Of a stretch of DNA of 64,000 nt, positions 40,533 to 51,119 are shown piece by piece. The notes beneath the pieces are model-generated. The model was not told the DNA's origin. It ran no database searches and worked only from the letters and a program-made list of their open reading frames with translations. The translations under genes were made by a program, and so were the position numbers. How positions within the stretch are numbered: position 1 is the first letter of the stretch; each line of letters begins with the position of its first letter. The stretch is taken from contig OX637354.1 of NCBI GenBank assembly GCA_951799405.1, positions 806,001 through 870,000 on the forward strand. Reading direction: 5' to 3'. Source of the DNA: Agapetus fuscipes. Taxonomy: Eukaryota; Arthropoda; Insecta; Trichoptera; Glossosomatidae.

Positions 40533-40651
40533 ATGCCAACGACACGAGGTGTACCTGAGCGGTCACCCATCCAAGTACTGTCCGCGCCCAATGTTGCTTA
40601 ACTTCGGTGATCTATGGGAACCGGTGCTTTCAACATGGTAACGTCGTTGAC
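40533..40651 (-). rRNA. 5S rRNA-like sequence, full length, probably a pseudogene
   Basis: On the minus strand 119 nt match the animal 5S layout: TTGAAAGCACCGGTTC, ATCACCGAAGTTAAGCAACA (internal A box), GGGCGCGG, AGTACTTGGATGGGTGACCG (C box), and 3' TGTCGTTGGCAT. A block around CCATAGATC differs from typical 5S, and one end pairs imperfectly. No T-run terminator follows; instead a SINE-B head starts within about 5 bp in the same orientation. This could be a retroposed pseudogene or a 5S-plus-tRNA composite. Confidence 0.75.
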
Positions 40652-40870
40652 ATAAACGACTTAAGAAAATGGAGCTCATGCATGCATTATTTGGTACAAA
40701 AATTAACCACCACCGATTATCATTATAAGATTTTGTTACAAGTAACTAAGCTGCACATAAATATCAATTTCTTATCGCGTTATCCCCGAAATAGTCGCAT
40801 TTGGCGAGTGAAATCCGCTAATTTATAAAGGCTAGAAGGCCGGTTTAACGTTAATTAGTAATCTATAATA
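40652..40870 (-). repeat. SINE-C 3' fragment with extended tail
   Basis: Contains TATCCCCGAAATAGTCGCAT and a segment (ACCACCGATTATCATTATAA) also seen next to the SINE-C fragment at 57.76 kb, so some SINE-C copies have a longer 3' end. Confidence 0.55.
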
Positions 40871-40871
40871 A

Positions 40872-41720
40872 TAATCTATAATCTAAGTTGCAAGGATATA
40901 TTCATTTAAAGCTCTCAGATGTATGCCCACAAACAAACACGTGTAGTTCGCGTTTACAAATGCTGAATGTGTACTTACAAATAAAATCCAAACCTCAAAT
41001 GAACATAAGCCCCACAACTTTTGCCGACCTTCCCTGAAACAGGGGTGACATTGGCAAAGTGAACCATTTTTTACAGTATGGGTGGTCAGCCTCATACCAA
41101 CTTATAAGTCAAGGAATATGAATAATAAATTACATTTAAATATAAAAAAAGAACAAAACCTTACAAAGAAATCTATACAAAAAAAAGTCAAAAATTTCCT
41201 ATGCAAAAAATGTAGCAAATGAACACACCAACATTAGAAATCAACATTGCAGATTAGCCGCCACTTCTTCCTGTCCTTGCATACTTCTTTCATTTCATCC
41301 AGAGTCATAACCTTTTTCATACAAGTCCTACTTTTATTATGATTTTGGATATCCCATTCATTCGCTATTTCAGAGATTTGATCCTTCCATACTTTTCTCG
41401 GTCTTCCTCTACCACGACATCCATCTGTTCTAGCAACATATACTTTCTTCGTCAATCTTTCATCACTCATTCTCTCCAAATGCCCGAACCATCTTAACAT
41501 ACTTCTTTTAATCTTCACTTTCACACTTTCCCTTACACCACATTCTTCTCTTACAAAATCATTCCTCACCCTGTCACTTCGTTTTTTCCCAATCATACTT
41601 CTTAGATAGTCCATTTCTACTGTATGGACTTTACTAATTTCCCTTTCACTCACCGTCCAGGCTTCACTTCCATACATCAAGGTTGGCACTAGTATACCAC
41701 CGTGCACCGCCAATCTAACA
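40872..41720 (-). pseudogene. LINE-A with A2 module, 5'-truncated, 159-aa frame intact
   Basis: The A2 module (40872-41115), 3' UTR (to about 41233) and frame 41713-41234 are continuous. The frame begins LAVHGG-like and carries LMYGSEAWTVSEREISKV, MLRWFGHLERMSDERLTK and GRGRPRKVWKDQISEI. It is over 90 percent identical by eye to the same region at 22.8-23.28 kb, so both insertions are young. The reverse-transcriptase core is missing. Confidence 0.85.
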
Positions 41721-41734
41721 TTTTTTTGAGAGAT

Positions 41735-41815
41735 ACATAAATAAAAGTCTAAAACCCAAACTCACGGCCTGGAATGCAAGCACTCTACCAACTGAACCAC
41801 TGGACTCTTTTACAT
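41735..41815 (-). repeat. SINE-C head remnant
   Basis: The complement contains AGTTGGTAGAGTGCTTGCAT. The B box is damaged. Confidence 0.5.
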
Positions 41816-41856
41816 TTTTTTTACATTGGAGTCATTTACTTTTACGGGCTCCATGT

Positions 41857-42355
41857 AATTCCTTGACTGATAGGTTGGTATGCGGCTGACCACCCATACT
41901 GTAAAAAAATGGTTCACTTTGCCAATGTCACCCCTGCTTCAGGGAAGGTCGGCAAGAGTTGCAGGGCTTATGTTCATTCGAGATTGGGTTTTTTATATTG
42001 TAGGTACACATGCGGCATGTCGCACGTTTAATAATAAAGAGCAATAACTCAAAAAACATGAATGTTGGGAAATAACGTTTGAAGTTCAGGCAGCCAGTAC
42101 AACTTGTATGGGATGAAAAAGGCGGCCGATGCTTTATCTCAGTCATTTTCGTCCAAATTGAACGGCTGTCGCATTCTACCTATTCTTCTCGCATTGTTCT
42201 TGCGTTTTATTACAAAATCTCGATTTTCCCAATTTTCGAGTTATTTCTCTTTATTATTAAACGTGCGATGTGTAAGCGCGAAATTATGCATGTCTGCTTG
42301 TGGAAATGCATTTAATATGAATCTCAAATTATACATATCTTTGCAGCTTAGATTT
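41857..42355 (+). repeat. A-module A1 split by MITE-L
   Basis: The left part ends GCGGCATGT and the right part restarts ATGTGTAAGCGCGAAATT. The expected unbroken sequence is GCGGCATGTGTAAGCGCG. Confidence 0.9.
42021..42267. mobile_element. MITE-L, 247 bp, ATGT target duplication
   Basis: Terminal inverted repeats of about 29 bp with one mismatch: CGCACGTTTAATAATAAAGA at the left, TCTTTATTATTAAACGTGCG at the right. ATGT flanks at 42017-42020 and 42268-42271. There is no coding capacity. Confidence 0.9.
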
Positions 42356-42504
42356 AGATGTAGCAGCCCTGATTTTCATCCTTTTGCCCGCTTCTGTGCG
42401 CTAAGCCTTTGTAAGCAAGCATGATCTAAATCCAGGGGTGGCACAACAGCGTGATCCGGCGGGCTAGATTACAACTTTTTTCCAAAGTGGCGGACAGGTT
42501 GATC
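42356..42504. other. No recognised feature
   Basis: Nothing recognisable. Confidence 0.4.
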
Positions 42505-42762
42505 CATCTATAATCTAAGTTGCGAAGATATAATAACATTAAAAAATCATAATAAACGACAGAACCCACAAACAGACACGTGTTAGTTCGCCCTTCCAAA
42601 TGCTGAATGTGAAATCACAAATTAAAATCATAACCTCTAATGAACATAATCTCTGGAACGTTTGCCGACCTTCCCTGAAACAGGGGTGACAGTGGCAAAG
42701 TGAACCAAGTTTTTGCAGCATAGCGGGTCAGCCTCAAACCAACCTATTAGTGAAGGAACTAA
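42505..42762 (-). repeat. A-module A2-like, diverged
   Basis: TATAATCTAAGTTGCGAAG to ACCTATTAGTGAAGGAAC. Confidence 0.75.
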
Positions 42763-42776
42763 AATTAAAAGTGAAA

Positions 42777-43320
42777 TATTTCCTTGACTTATAGGTTATT
42801 ATTATTATAAATATTTAAAAAAAATTAAATGGTAAAAAATGGTTTTAATTCACTTTATTTTTTATATTTTTTTAAATAAAGTGAATTAAAACCATGTTTT
42901 ACCATTTAATTTTTTTTTAAATATTTAAAAAATGGACTTTCACTGCGTTAACAGATCAACACTAAAAAATATATTATTATTATTATTGTATCAGGTTAAT
43001 TTATTTTAAATTAAAAATTATAAGAGAGCGCCGTTTTTGTTTGTGTCACACCTCAAGGGCTCTCTCCGTTGGTATGAAGCTGACCACCCACACTGTTAAA
43101 AAATGGTTCACTTTGCCAATGTCACCCCTGTTTGAAGGAAGGTCGGCAAGATTTGCGGGGAGGGCTTATGTTCATTTGAGATTTGGTTTTGGTTTTGGTT
43201 TTTATATTGTAAGTTAACATGCGACATGTTTAAGCTCAAACTGATACATGCCTGCTTGTGGAAATGCATTTAATATCAATCTTAAAAATATTATATCTTT
43301 GCAACTTAGATTAAAGATAA
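42777..43320 (+). repeat. A-module A1 split after 21 bp
   Basis: CCTTGACTTATAGGTT (42779-42797) is separated from GGTATGAAGCTGACCACC (about 43070) by a foldback unit and a SINE-B tail. Confidence 0.75.
42828..42985. mobile_element. Collapsed hammerhead unit: 80-bp hairpin
   Basis: GTTTTAATTCACTTTATTT and AAATAAAGTGAATTAAAAC face each other with locus arms AAATGGTAAAAAATG / CATGTTTTACCATTT outside. The core is gone. The terminal motif AATGGACTTTCACTGCG lies at about 42932. Confidence 0.65.
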
Positions 43321-43355
43321 GATGGTCAGCTTCATACCAACCTATTCGTCGATGA

Positions 43356-43746
43356 AAAAAAATAATCAAAAGTGACTATAGAAAAAAGGTCCGCGGGCCG
43401 TGTGTTGGAGATCCATGACGTCCTAATCTATGCATAGAAGATCCCTGCTTTTAAGCCAGCTACACACAATCACTCAAGCGTGTCCTTTCTGCGTGTTTAC
43501 CCATGCAGGTAATCCTCAGGAAAAGGGAAAAATCCCGCTCCAATTCCAAGCATTAAAAGTTATATGTCGTATGGGCAATGAGGTTGAGGAAGGGTTTCTC
43601 TTCATAATACTAGTATTCTTCCTTTTCCTTCTTCCTTAGTCATTCTCAGTCCACTCCTAGAAGTAGGCCTCCTTCACTCTTCTCTATTCATGTATATTGG
43701 CTAATAATATTAAGACACTTTTATTATTTGGTGAGCGCTGTCAGCA
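43356..43746. other. No gene; LINE-R and SINE-B scraps before the satellite
   Basis: 43625-43700 resembles the LINE-R 3' end (TCAGTCCACTCCTAGAAGTA). 43700-43740 is a SINE-B tail scrap (TTTGGTGAGCGCTGTCAG). The rest is unassigned. Confidence 0.45.
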
Positions 43747-45278
43747 GCTACGTTTGGATAGTGCTACGCTTGTCAGGAGCTACGTTTGAATGATGCTACG
43801 TTTGGATGGCGCTACGTTTGGATGGCGCTACGTTTGGATGGCGCTACGTTTTTCGGAAGCTACGCTCGTCGGGAGCTACGTTTGGATGGCGCTACGTTTT
43901 TCGGAAGCTACGCTCGTCGGGAGCTACGTTTGAATGACGCTACGTTTGGATGGCGCTACGTTTGGATGGCGCTACGCTTGGATGGCGCTACGTTTTTCGG
44001 AAGCTACGCTCGTCGGGAGCTACGTTTGGATGGCGCTACGTTTTTCGGAAGCTACGCTCGTCGGGAGCTACGTTTGGATGGCGCTACGTTTTTCGGAAGC
44101 TACGCTTGTCAGGAGATACGCTTGGATGGCGCTACGTTTGGATGGCGCTACGTTTTTCGGAAGCTACGCTCGTCGGGAGCTACGTTTGAATGACGCTACG
44201 TTTGGATGGCGCTACGTTTTTGGATGTCGGGAGCTACGCTTGGATGGCGCTACGTTTGGATGGCGTTACGTTTTTCGGAAGCTACGCTTGTCAGGAGCTA
44301 TGCTTGGATGGCGCTACGTTTTTGGAAGCTACCCTTATCGGGAGCTACGTTTGGATGGCGCTACGTTTTTCTGAAGCTACGCTTGTCGGGAGCTACGTTT
44401 GGATGGCGCTACGTTTTTGGAAGCTACCCTTATCGGGAGCTACGTTTGGATGGCGCTACGTTTTTCTGAAGCTACGCTTGTCGGGAGCTACGTTTGGATG
44501 GCGCTACGTTTTTGGAAGCTACCCTTATCGGGAGCTACGTTTGGATGGCGCTACGTTTTTCTGAAGCTACGCTTGTCGGGAGCTACGTTTGGATGGCGCT
44601 ACGTTTTTCGGAAGCTACGCTTGTCGGGAGCTACGTTTGGATGGCGCTACGTTTTTCTGAAGCTACGCTTGTCGGGAGCTACGTTTGGATGGCGCTACGT
44701 TTTTGGAAGCTACCCTTATCGGGAGCTACGTTTGGATGGCGCTACGTTTTTCTGAAGCTACGCTTGTCGGGAGCTACGTTTGGATGGCGCTACGTTTTTG
44801 GAAGCTACCCTTATCGGGAGCTACGTTTGGATGGCGCTACGTTTTTTGGAAGCTACGCTTGTCGGGAGCTACGTTTGGATGGCGCTACGTTTTTAGAAGC
44901 TACGCTTGTCAGGAACTACGCTTGGATGGCGCTACGTTTGGATGGCGCTACGTTTTTCGAAAGCTACGCTTGTCAGGAGCTATGCTTGGATGGCGCTACG
45001 TTTGTATTGTGCTACGTTTTTCGGAAGCTACGTTTGGATGAAGCTACGTTTTTGGAAGCTACGCTTGGATGGCGCTACGTTTGGATGAAGCTACGTTTTT
45101 GGAAGCTACGCTTGGATGGCGCTACGTTTGGATGAAGCTACGTTTTTGGAAGCTACGCTTGGATGGCGCTACGTTTGGATGAAGCTACGTTTTTGGAAGC
45201 TACGCTTGGATGGCGCTACGTTTGGATGGCGCTACGTTTTTCGGAAGCTACGCTTGTCGGGAGCTACGGATGGATGGC
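43747..45278. repeat. Minisatellite of three alternating 16-bp units
   Basis: Units GCTACGTTTGGATGGC, GCTACGTTTTTCGGAA and GCTACGCTCGTCGGGA (with CTTGTC and 15-bp variants) alternate over about 1.5 kb, often as a 48-bp trimer. Because 48 is divisible by 3, several frames stay open (up to 213 codons). These are not genes. Confidence 0.95.
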
Positions 45279-45339
45279 TTGTCTCTGGCCAGTATATGTA
45301 CACGCCTTACTTTTCAGTTCTTTGTACACGTTGTCCGTG

Positions 45340-45575
45340 GGAATAAGGATAGCTTGAACAGACTGATTATGATTGGTGGCTCCTAGGGAAAGATTGTAAG
45401 AGGGAGACCCCTCACACCATGGACCGATCAAGTAAAGAAATAAAAAGCAGCAGGCACCTAGGTTATTGGAGCGCTGCGGGCAGCGCAGTCAAGAAAGAAC
45501 TGGAGAAGAGTGGTTACTTCCACACGAGTGACAACCCTCAGCAATGAGAAACAAGATACTCGTAAAGAAGAAGCA
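45340..45575 (+). pseudogene. RTE-like LINE C-terminal fragment with (AAG)n end
   Basis: Encodes a VRGRPLTPWTDQVK-like segment and a RVTTLSNEKQDT-like terminus, then AAAGAAGAAG. Upstream codons are lost next to the minisatellite. Confidence 0.6.
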
Positions 45576-46074
45576 TTATAGATAGATCAGCGTAGGTTGC
45601 TTAAGACACGTTGTTCTTTGGCGTCCTTGAGTCCTTTTAAACTCAATCTTTCCTTATAATATGATTAGACGGAGTAGGCGGATTTTTTTTCCAACGTGAG
45701 GTTATTTAAAAAATATATTATATTCGTTCAATAATTTCATTTTTCACGGCAAATGAACGGCGCGTGCTTACAAAAATACAAGAAGCAAAAAAAAACATTA
45801 AATTTATTTCTCAGGGAGACATAATTAAGAATCATTACGAAGTGAAAACGTAAACAAGAGAAAAAAATCTGAGGATTAAAAAATAATACAAGCTTTTTAT
45901 ATTTCATTTAATGAATAGGCATCGCCTTTTAGAAAAACAGCTAATAAAAGGAGGGGAAATGAAAACAAAATCTGAAAAAAAAATTAAAGATTTTTTTTCG
46001 AGAAAAATATATTTTAACATTTCAAATATTTTGTACAGTTTTGAGTATATGCCTCTCTAGTACTATTTATTCGT
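45576..46074. other. AT-rich, no recognised feature
   Basis: About 500 bp with only short frames and homopolymer runs. Confidence 0.5.
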
Positions 46075-46480
46075 CAGCGTTTCTCAGTCCACTCTTGGAC
46101 GTAGGCCTCCTCCAATCTTCTCCATTCCTGTCTATCGGATGCTGTGTTCAGCTATCTTCTGCCTGCAGTTCCCTTGATGTCGTCCAACCATCTCAGTTGG
46201 GGTCTCCCCACTCCCCACTTGGACATCCTGGGTGTCCACTGGACGCGATCCTTTTCGGCCACCTATCATGGTCCTGCCTTGTGACGTGACCAGCCCAGCG
46301 CCACTTTAAGCAGGTCACTCGCTGTATGACATCAGTGACACCAGTGCGTCTACGGATCTCCTGGTTTGTAACCCTGTCTCTGAGGCTGATTCCCAGCATC
46401 CTCCTTTCAATGGCTCTTTGGCACGTCCTCAGTTTGTTGGCGCTATACTGAGTGAACCCTTTTGTTTCCAAGCCGGTCAT
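46075..46480 (-). pseudogene. LINE-R C-terminus, best copy
   Basis: Minus frame with YSANKLRTCQRAIERRMLG, ISLRDRVTNQEIRRRTGV and LKWRWAGHVTRQDHDRW, the signature after the reverse transcriptase in many arthropod RTE-like ORFs. The 3' UTR contains CAGTCCACTCTTGGACGTAG. It gives the empty site for the CR1 insertion at 30.9 kb. Confidence 0.75.
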
Positions 46481-46497
46481 TCTCAAATGAGTTAAAA

Positions 46498-46640
46498 TAT
46501 TGCTGGATGATTTGTTTGAAAAGCTCTTGTGTGAATCATACCTCAAGAGCTCTTCACATGCTTGTTTGTTGCTAGTGAACGGCAATGCCGCAAGAAAGAC
46601 TCAGTTCGGCCTTTAGTGACCGGTCTATAAAAGGTAAATC
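46498..46640 (-). repeat. SINE-B, strongly decayed
   Basis: GGATGATTTGTTTGAAAAGC, ACCTCAAGAGCTCTTC and TAGTGACCGGTC segments in order. Confidence 0.5.
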
Positions 46641-46962
46641 TTTTTAAAATAGCAATAGATTTCTTTGTAAGGTTTTGTTCTTTTATATATTTAAATGTAA
46701 TTTTTTATTCATATTCCTTGACTTATAGGTTGGTATGAGGCTGACCACCCATACTGTAAAAAATGGTTCACTTTGCCAATGTTACCCCTGTTTCAGGGAA
46801 GGTCGGCAAAAGTTGTGGGGCTTATGTTCATTTGAGGTTTGGATTTTATTTGTAAGTACACATTCAGCATTTGTAAGCGCGAACTACACTTGTTGGTTTG
46901 TGGGCTTACATCTGAGAGCTTTAAATGAATATATCCTTGCAACTTAGATTATAGATTATAGA
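46641..46962 (+). repeat. LINE-A 3' UTR and A2 module
   Basis: TTTCTTTGTAAGGTTTTGTTC of the LINE-A 3' UTR leads into CCTTGACTTATAGGTTGG and the A2 module to ATAGATTATAG. A 5'-truncated LINE-A. Confidence 0.85.
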
Positions 46963-47439
46963 ATACATGTGTCATTCAGCTAGTTAATGATTGTTTATAT
47001 ATGGACACAAATAATTTGCAATTAATAACAACAACAAAAACAATTATCACTTATTTCGAGGCTAGGAAACGTGAGTCTTGTATGTAGAATGCCATCCTTA
47101 GCAAAAAATAACAAAATATTAAAATGCCTTTTCCCAAGCGACACGACCGGGTGAAAACGTATAATTTTTCGTCCTTTTCAATGTTCTGACCTAAAAGTAT
47201 TTTTAAAAAAAATGTATCTTTTTCGTTTTTTTTTTAAGTTGTGCAGGTATTGAAGTGGATAACGCTTACGAATAAAATTTTCCAAGATGCACACAAAGGC
47301 CTGGACGTGATCGATGATCGACGCCAAACGTGTCTTATCTCAAAATTAGCGTAATCTGCTGTTCGTGCCCAATTACGTCTGATCCAGTGGAATTATAAAG
47401 GAGATAATAATTTTACATTTTTGAAATACGTTAACTAAT
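46963..47439. other. No recognised feature
   Basis: AT-rich; no repeat match or frame of note. Confidence 0.45.
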
Positions 47440-47690
47440 ACAGTTGATATAACGCTGACCACGCATACGGTAAAAAATGTTTCACTTTGCCAATGTCTGA
47501 TCCTAAAACCTTTGTCGGTGTTATAGCCGATGGGGGCAAGTGGGCTGATCCTTCTAGCGTATTTGGAATAAAACCACGTCGGATCGATCCCCGCCTGGGT
47601 CATTTGACCATTACTTTGACCCTGGTTCAACAGATGTTATTGAGTAATTATTAATTAATTATTCATTAAAATAAACAATCACAACTTACT
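47440..47690 (+). repeat. A-module scrap and SINE-D
   Basis: 47445-47500 keeps TTTCACTTTGCCAATGTC. SINE-D (47513-47690) has GTCGGTGTTATAGCCGATGG, CGGATCGATCCCCGC and CCCTGGTTCAACAGATG. Confidence 0.7.
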
Positions 47691-47719
47691 AATTGATGAT
47701 ACTTATACCTATTAAATAA

Positions 47720-48155
47720 ATTCTTCTTCTTCTTCTTCTTCTTCAGCCTGTATTGATCGTCCACTCCTGGACGTAGGCCTCCTCTCGCATTTTCCATTCG
47801 TTTCTATCCTGAGCGATCCGCATCCAGGCAAGTCCTGCACTTCTCTGAACATCGTCACGCCAACGCAACTGTGGGCGCCCAACTCCACGCTTTGCCGTCC
47901 TTGGGCACCAGCACAGCAGTCGCTTTGTCCACTTTTCATCTGGATCGCGAGCGACATGTCCCGCCCATCGCCACTTGAGGGTTGCGGCCATCTTGATGAC
48001 ATCGGAAACCTTTGTCCTGACTCTTATGTCCTCATTTCTGAGTCTGTCCCGCAAACTGACACCCAACATGGCTCTCTCCATTGCTCTCTGTGTGACTCTT
48101 AGCTTGTGGGCACTTTTTTGTGACATTGTGACTGTCTCAATACCATAAGATATAT
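47720..48155 (-). pseudogene. LINE-R related ORF with (TTC)n tail
   Basis: The minus frame (141 aa) has LRVTQRAMERAMLGVSLRDR, VSDVIKMAATLKWRWAGH and VGRPQLRWRDDVQRSAG. The 3' end is a (TTC)8 tract on the plus strand. A different subfamily from the 46.3-kb copy. Confidence 0.75.
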
Positions 48156-48164
48156 AATAAATTA

Positions 48165-48245
48165 ACACAGTTTAATTCACTTTTTCAATTTCTTATTGTT
48201 GTCTAGTACTTTCGCCTATAAGACATCTTCCTGACAACTTATACC
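48165..48245 (-). mobile_element. Hammerhead unit with mutated core
   Basis: Stem I GTTGTC/GACAAC is a perfect 6 bp, and GAAA and stem III (AG/CT) are present, but CTGAAGA reads AGGAAGA. The TTTAATTCAC segment follows as in other units. Confidence 0.5.
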
Positions 48246-48825
48246 TGTTTGTGGTCAGGCAGAAAAAATAAATAAAAAAAGATCACAAAAAATACAAACG
48301 ATTGCATAAATACTATACCGCTGCCAACCTTGATTGTAAGTGAATGCGGCATAAGTTGTAAAATTTATTTGTGTGTGTTCCATTATTTGAGTGTGTTGCA
48401 TATTCTCATGTTCCTTTTGTCAATTTTGGTTATGTGATGTTTTTGGTTATGTGATGTTTCTATACATTTTTTTATCTCAAAGGCTGTGTTTAAGTCAAAA
48501 CCTACCGTTTCATACTCGGCATAGAAAGAAGCTACGACAGCAGATCATCGGATATGCAAGAAACAATGGAGAAAAAGGACTCACTGAGGGTGACAATGGA
48601 CTTATCAATTCGAGGGGACGGTTACCTCTTGCTTTGTGTAAAATCACTTAGAAAATTAACAGAATTATAGTAACTTTGACGTCGTTTTATAGTACCATCA
48701 CCATTTACTTTGGGTTCAATTTAACAAAAACATCGGTTGGATTATTTCACAAAAATGATTTCAGAAATTTGCTCACATATGGTTACAAATTTAACTTTAT
48801 CTACTTCTCGTTTAATGGCTAGGGT
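48246..48825. other. No recognised feature
   Basis: No gene or repeat match apart from a SINE-D-like scrap (GTCAGGCAGAAAAAATAA) near 48257. Confidence 0.45.
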
Positions 48826-48832
48826 AGTAATC

Positions 48833-49080
48833 GAGTACTGTACCCTGAGTACGAGTTGCAAAGCTTGAGTAAATTAAAGTGTACGAAAAGTCTTAAAGAG
48901 TAAGTTGTCCTTACTTTCTGTCGTTTTTGTTTGTTTGAACTTGATTTTCTTCATCACTGTAACTCTTTTGCTGAGACCATAAAGTGTAAGAAACAAAAAA
49001 CGGCAGATTTTGGGGAAAACCACTCCTTAATACTTTCCGTAAACTTTACTTTACTAAAGTTTTGCAACTCGTACTAAGGA
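48833..49080. mobile_element. MITE-I, second copy
   Basis: TACCCTGAGTACGAGTTGC at the left and GCAACTCGTACTAAGGATA at the right; the core is inverted relative to the 17.8-kb copy. Flanks read CTG and CAG rather than identical triplets. Confidence 0.7.
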
Positions 49081-49139
49081 TACAGATCCCTACAAAGCAC
49101 TGCAATTCTTAAATTCCGTCGAATAGAATAAAAGCTGCA

Positions 49140-49358
49140 AGCTAGTAAAAAAACAGTTTACTTGGCCAATGTCACCGTTTCAGGGAAGGTCGTCAAGAGT
49201 TGTAGCGTTTATTTTAATTTGAGATCGGGTCCCATGTTCTAAGTCCACATGCAGCATGTGTAAGCGCAAACTCATACGTGTCTGCTTGTGGGATAGCATT
49301 ACATAATTATGAATCTTAAATGTAATCAAACTTTGCAACTTAGATTATAGATTATAAT
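49140..49358 (+). repeat. A-module, mixed A1/A2 character
   Basis: ACTTGGCCAATGTCACCG to ACTTAGATTATAGATTATA. Confidence 0.75.
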
Positions 49359-49404
49359 ATTATACCATGGGTGACGTCACTAGATGAAGGATATTTTGAA
49401 TTGA

Positions 49405-49640
49405 TGATGATAAGGATGTAGAATCCATCTTTCCGGGCTTGTAGACCATGTTCAATAATTATTTTGTAGGCTGCTTTATTCTTTTTGGAATGCTGCTACG
49501 TTTCGTCAGTAACATACGACTGACTTCTTCAGGGCTTGTACTTAGACTGAACTGAATTGAACATGGTCTACAAGCCCGGAAAGATGGATTCTACATCCAT
49601 ATCATCATCATCTGAAGCCGGCCATGAAAGCCTAAAAACA
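49405..49640 (-). mobile_element. Penelope-like inverted repeat with hammerhead-like core
   Basis: Arms of about 54 bp (49405-49458 and 49555-49611) are near-perfect reverse complements. The minus-strand core at 49490-49537 has CTGAAGA, stem II GTCAG/CTGAC and GAAACGTA. Right of the arms is GAAGCCGGCCATGAAAGCC, a variant of the 3' end seen at 33.79 kb. Confidence 0.6.
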
Positions 49641-49911
49641 CTTATGATATTTTGAAAGTTCGTACCTCATTGTTGATATCTTATAAGAAATGACTACGAT
49701 TCCTTTATTTTTTAATTTTAAATCAGGAATGGCGGAAGACTACCTCCAACACTGAAGGCAGCACTTGTATTTTTTATGTAATTTTGTCCTCCCTTGTCTC
49801 TGGTAAATGAGATGGCGACAGGTGGCCGGGAAGGCTTCTCGCTTATGAACATTGAAAGGAAACATGGATCTTCAACCTTTTCCCATTAGGATAAACTTAG
49901 ACCAAATTTGT
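49641..49911. other. No recognised feature
   Basis: Nothing recognisable. Confidence 0.45.
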
Positions 49912-50095
49912 CTTTTTTTTTAATAGATTTGTAAAGAAGAATGCATCAACCTATTTTGTCTGGATGGGTGTCTCCATGCGAAAGCAAAGCCAGTGTGCAT
50001 GCTATGGCATCTGTTGAACCAGGGTCGAAGCTTTGGTCAAAGAGCCAAGCGTGATTCAAACCAGCGTTATTCTGTTCTAAATACAATAATTTAAG
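49912..50095 (-). repeat. SINE-D
   Basis: A T-run at the left (poly-A complement), CATCTGTTGAACCAGGGTCG, and a decayed head. Confidence 0.7.
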
Positions 50096-50116
50096 TCGCT
50101 ATTCTGGACTAGCTAA

Positions 50117-50170
50117 AGTATACCATTTCTTACAGTATGGGTGGTCAGCCTCGTACCCAACTATAAGTCA
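50117..50170 (-). repeat. A-module 5' fragment
   Basis: CAGTATGGGTGGTCAGCC and AACTATAAGTC. Confidence 0.6.
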
Positions 50171-50309
50171 AAAAGATGACGATTGTGCTAAATGCAGTAA
50201 GTAGCTGTTGAGTGTCCTTTAAAACTACCTACATAATTTTCTATTGAAGTTATGATTCTCTGTCCTGTCTCTAGCCTTCTTGCTCCACAACTTCAAATAT
50301 CCTGGATCG

Positions 50310-50800
50310 GTAAAACAGAGGAAATGGGAAAGAGAAAAGAGGGGAGGGAAGACCGAAAAAAGTATCGCTGAATCAGATTGGTGAAATTGTGAATGAATAG
50401 TATAAACAACCGAGTGTAAAAGAAGGAATTGTATCAAAAAGGTAACTGTAACTCTCTGTCGCCATTCCGCTAGGGGTGGCCAGAGCCTCTGCAGAGTTGC
50501 CTCCATTTTTTCCTATCCTTACATACCTCTTTCAATTCATTCATATCCATCACCTTTTTCATGCATTTTCTTCTTTTACGCTCACTTTGTATATCCCATT
50601 CTTTCACAATCTCCTCAATCTGATCACTCCATACTTTTCTCGGTCGTCCCTTCCCTCTTTTTCCTTTCACACTTTCTTTGTATACAAAGAAAAAGGTGAT
50701 GGATACGATTGAATTGAAAGAGGTATGCAGGGATGTGAAAAAATGGAGGCAAATCTGCAGAGGCTCTGGCCACTCCTAGCAGAATGACGACAGAGTTACA
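50310..50800. pseudogene. Three LINE-M 3' fragments, two in head-to-head inversion
   Basis: 50310-50450 is plus. 50452-50685 is minus and encodes GKGRPRKVWSDQIEEIVKEW then KCMKKVMDMNELKEVCKD. 50686-50800 is plus and repeats its last 100 bp as an inverted copy, so the 50.46-50.80 kb stretch folds back on itself. Confidence 0.75.
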
Positions 50801-50801
50801 T

Positions 50802-51119
50802 TTACAGTTAGAGAATACACTTTTTGTTATTTACAAACTTAACTTAAGTTAGTTAAAACATTTTTAATATTTAATTGTCGCCTCAAAGGTTTGCCATGCC
50901 TTTTTACCAGAGACAAACAGGAAGTGAGTATACTGGTACTTAGATTCCCGCCAAGGCTCTCGTCAACCGGAAGTTCAGCAGGCTTTTCAAAAATAGAACG
51001 CCGCGATCTTCAGCTGAGTGAACAACCAGTCTGATGTCAGCTGCGAACTGTCAATCAGGACTTAAAAATTTATAAATCGAACGTTTTTGCCTACACGAAG
51101 GATATTGATTATTTAACAT
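50802..51119. other. No recognised feature
   Basis: About 320 bp without frame or repeat match. Confidence 0.45.

Noticed and set aside
43786..45357. Overlapping ORFs up to 213 codons with GATFGWRYV-like repeats
   Set aside because: The 48-bp trimer of 16-bp units is divisible by three, so frames stay open by arithmetic. No start context or non-repetitive coding flank exists.
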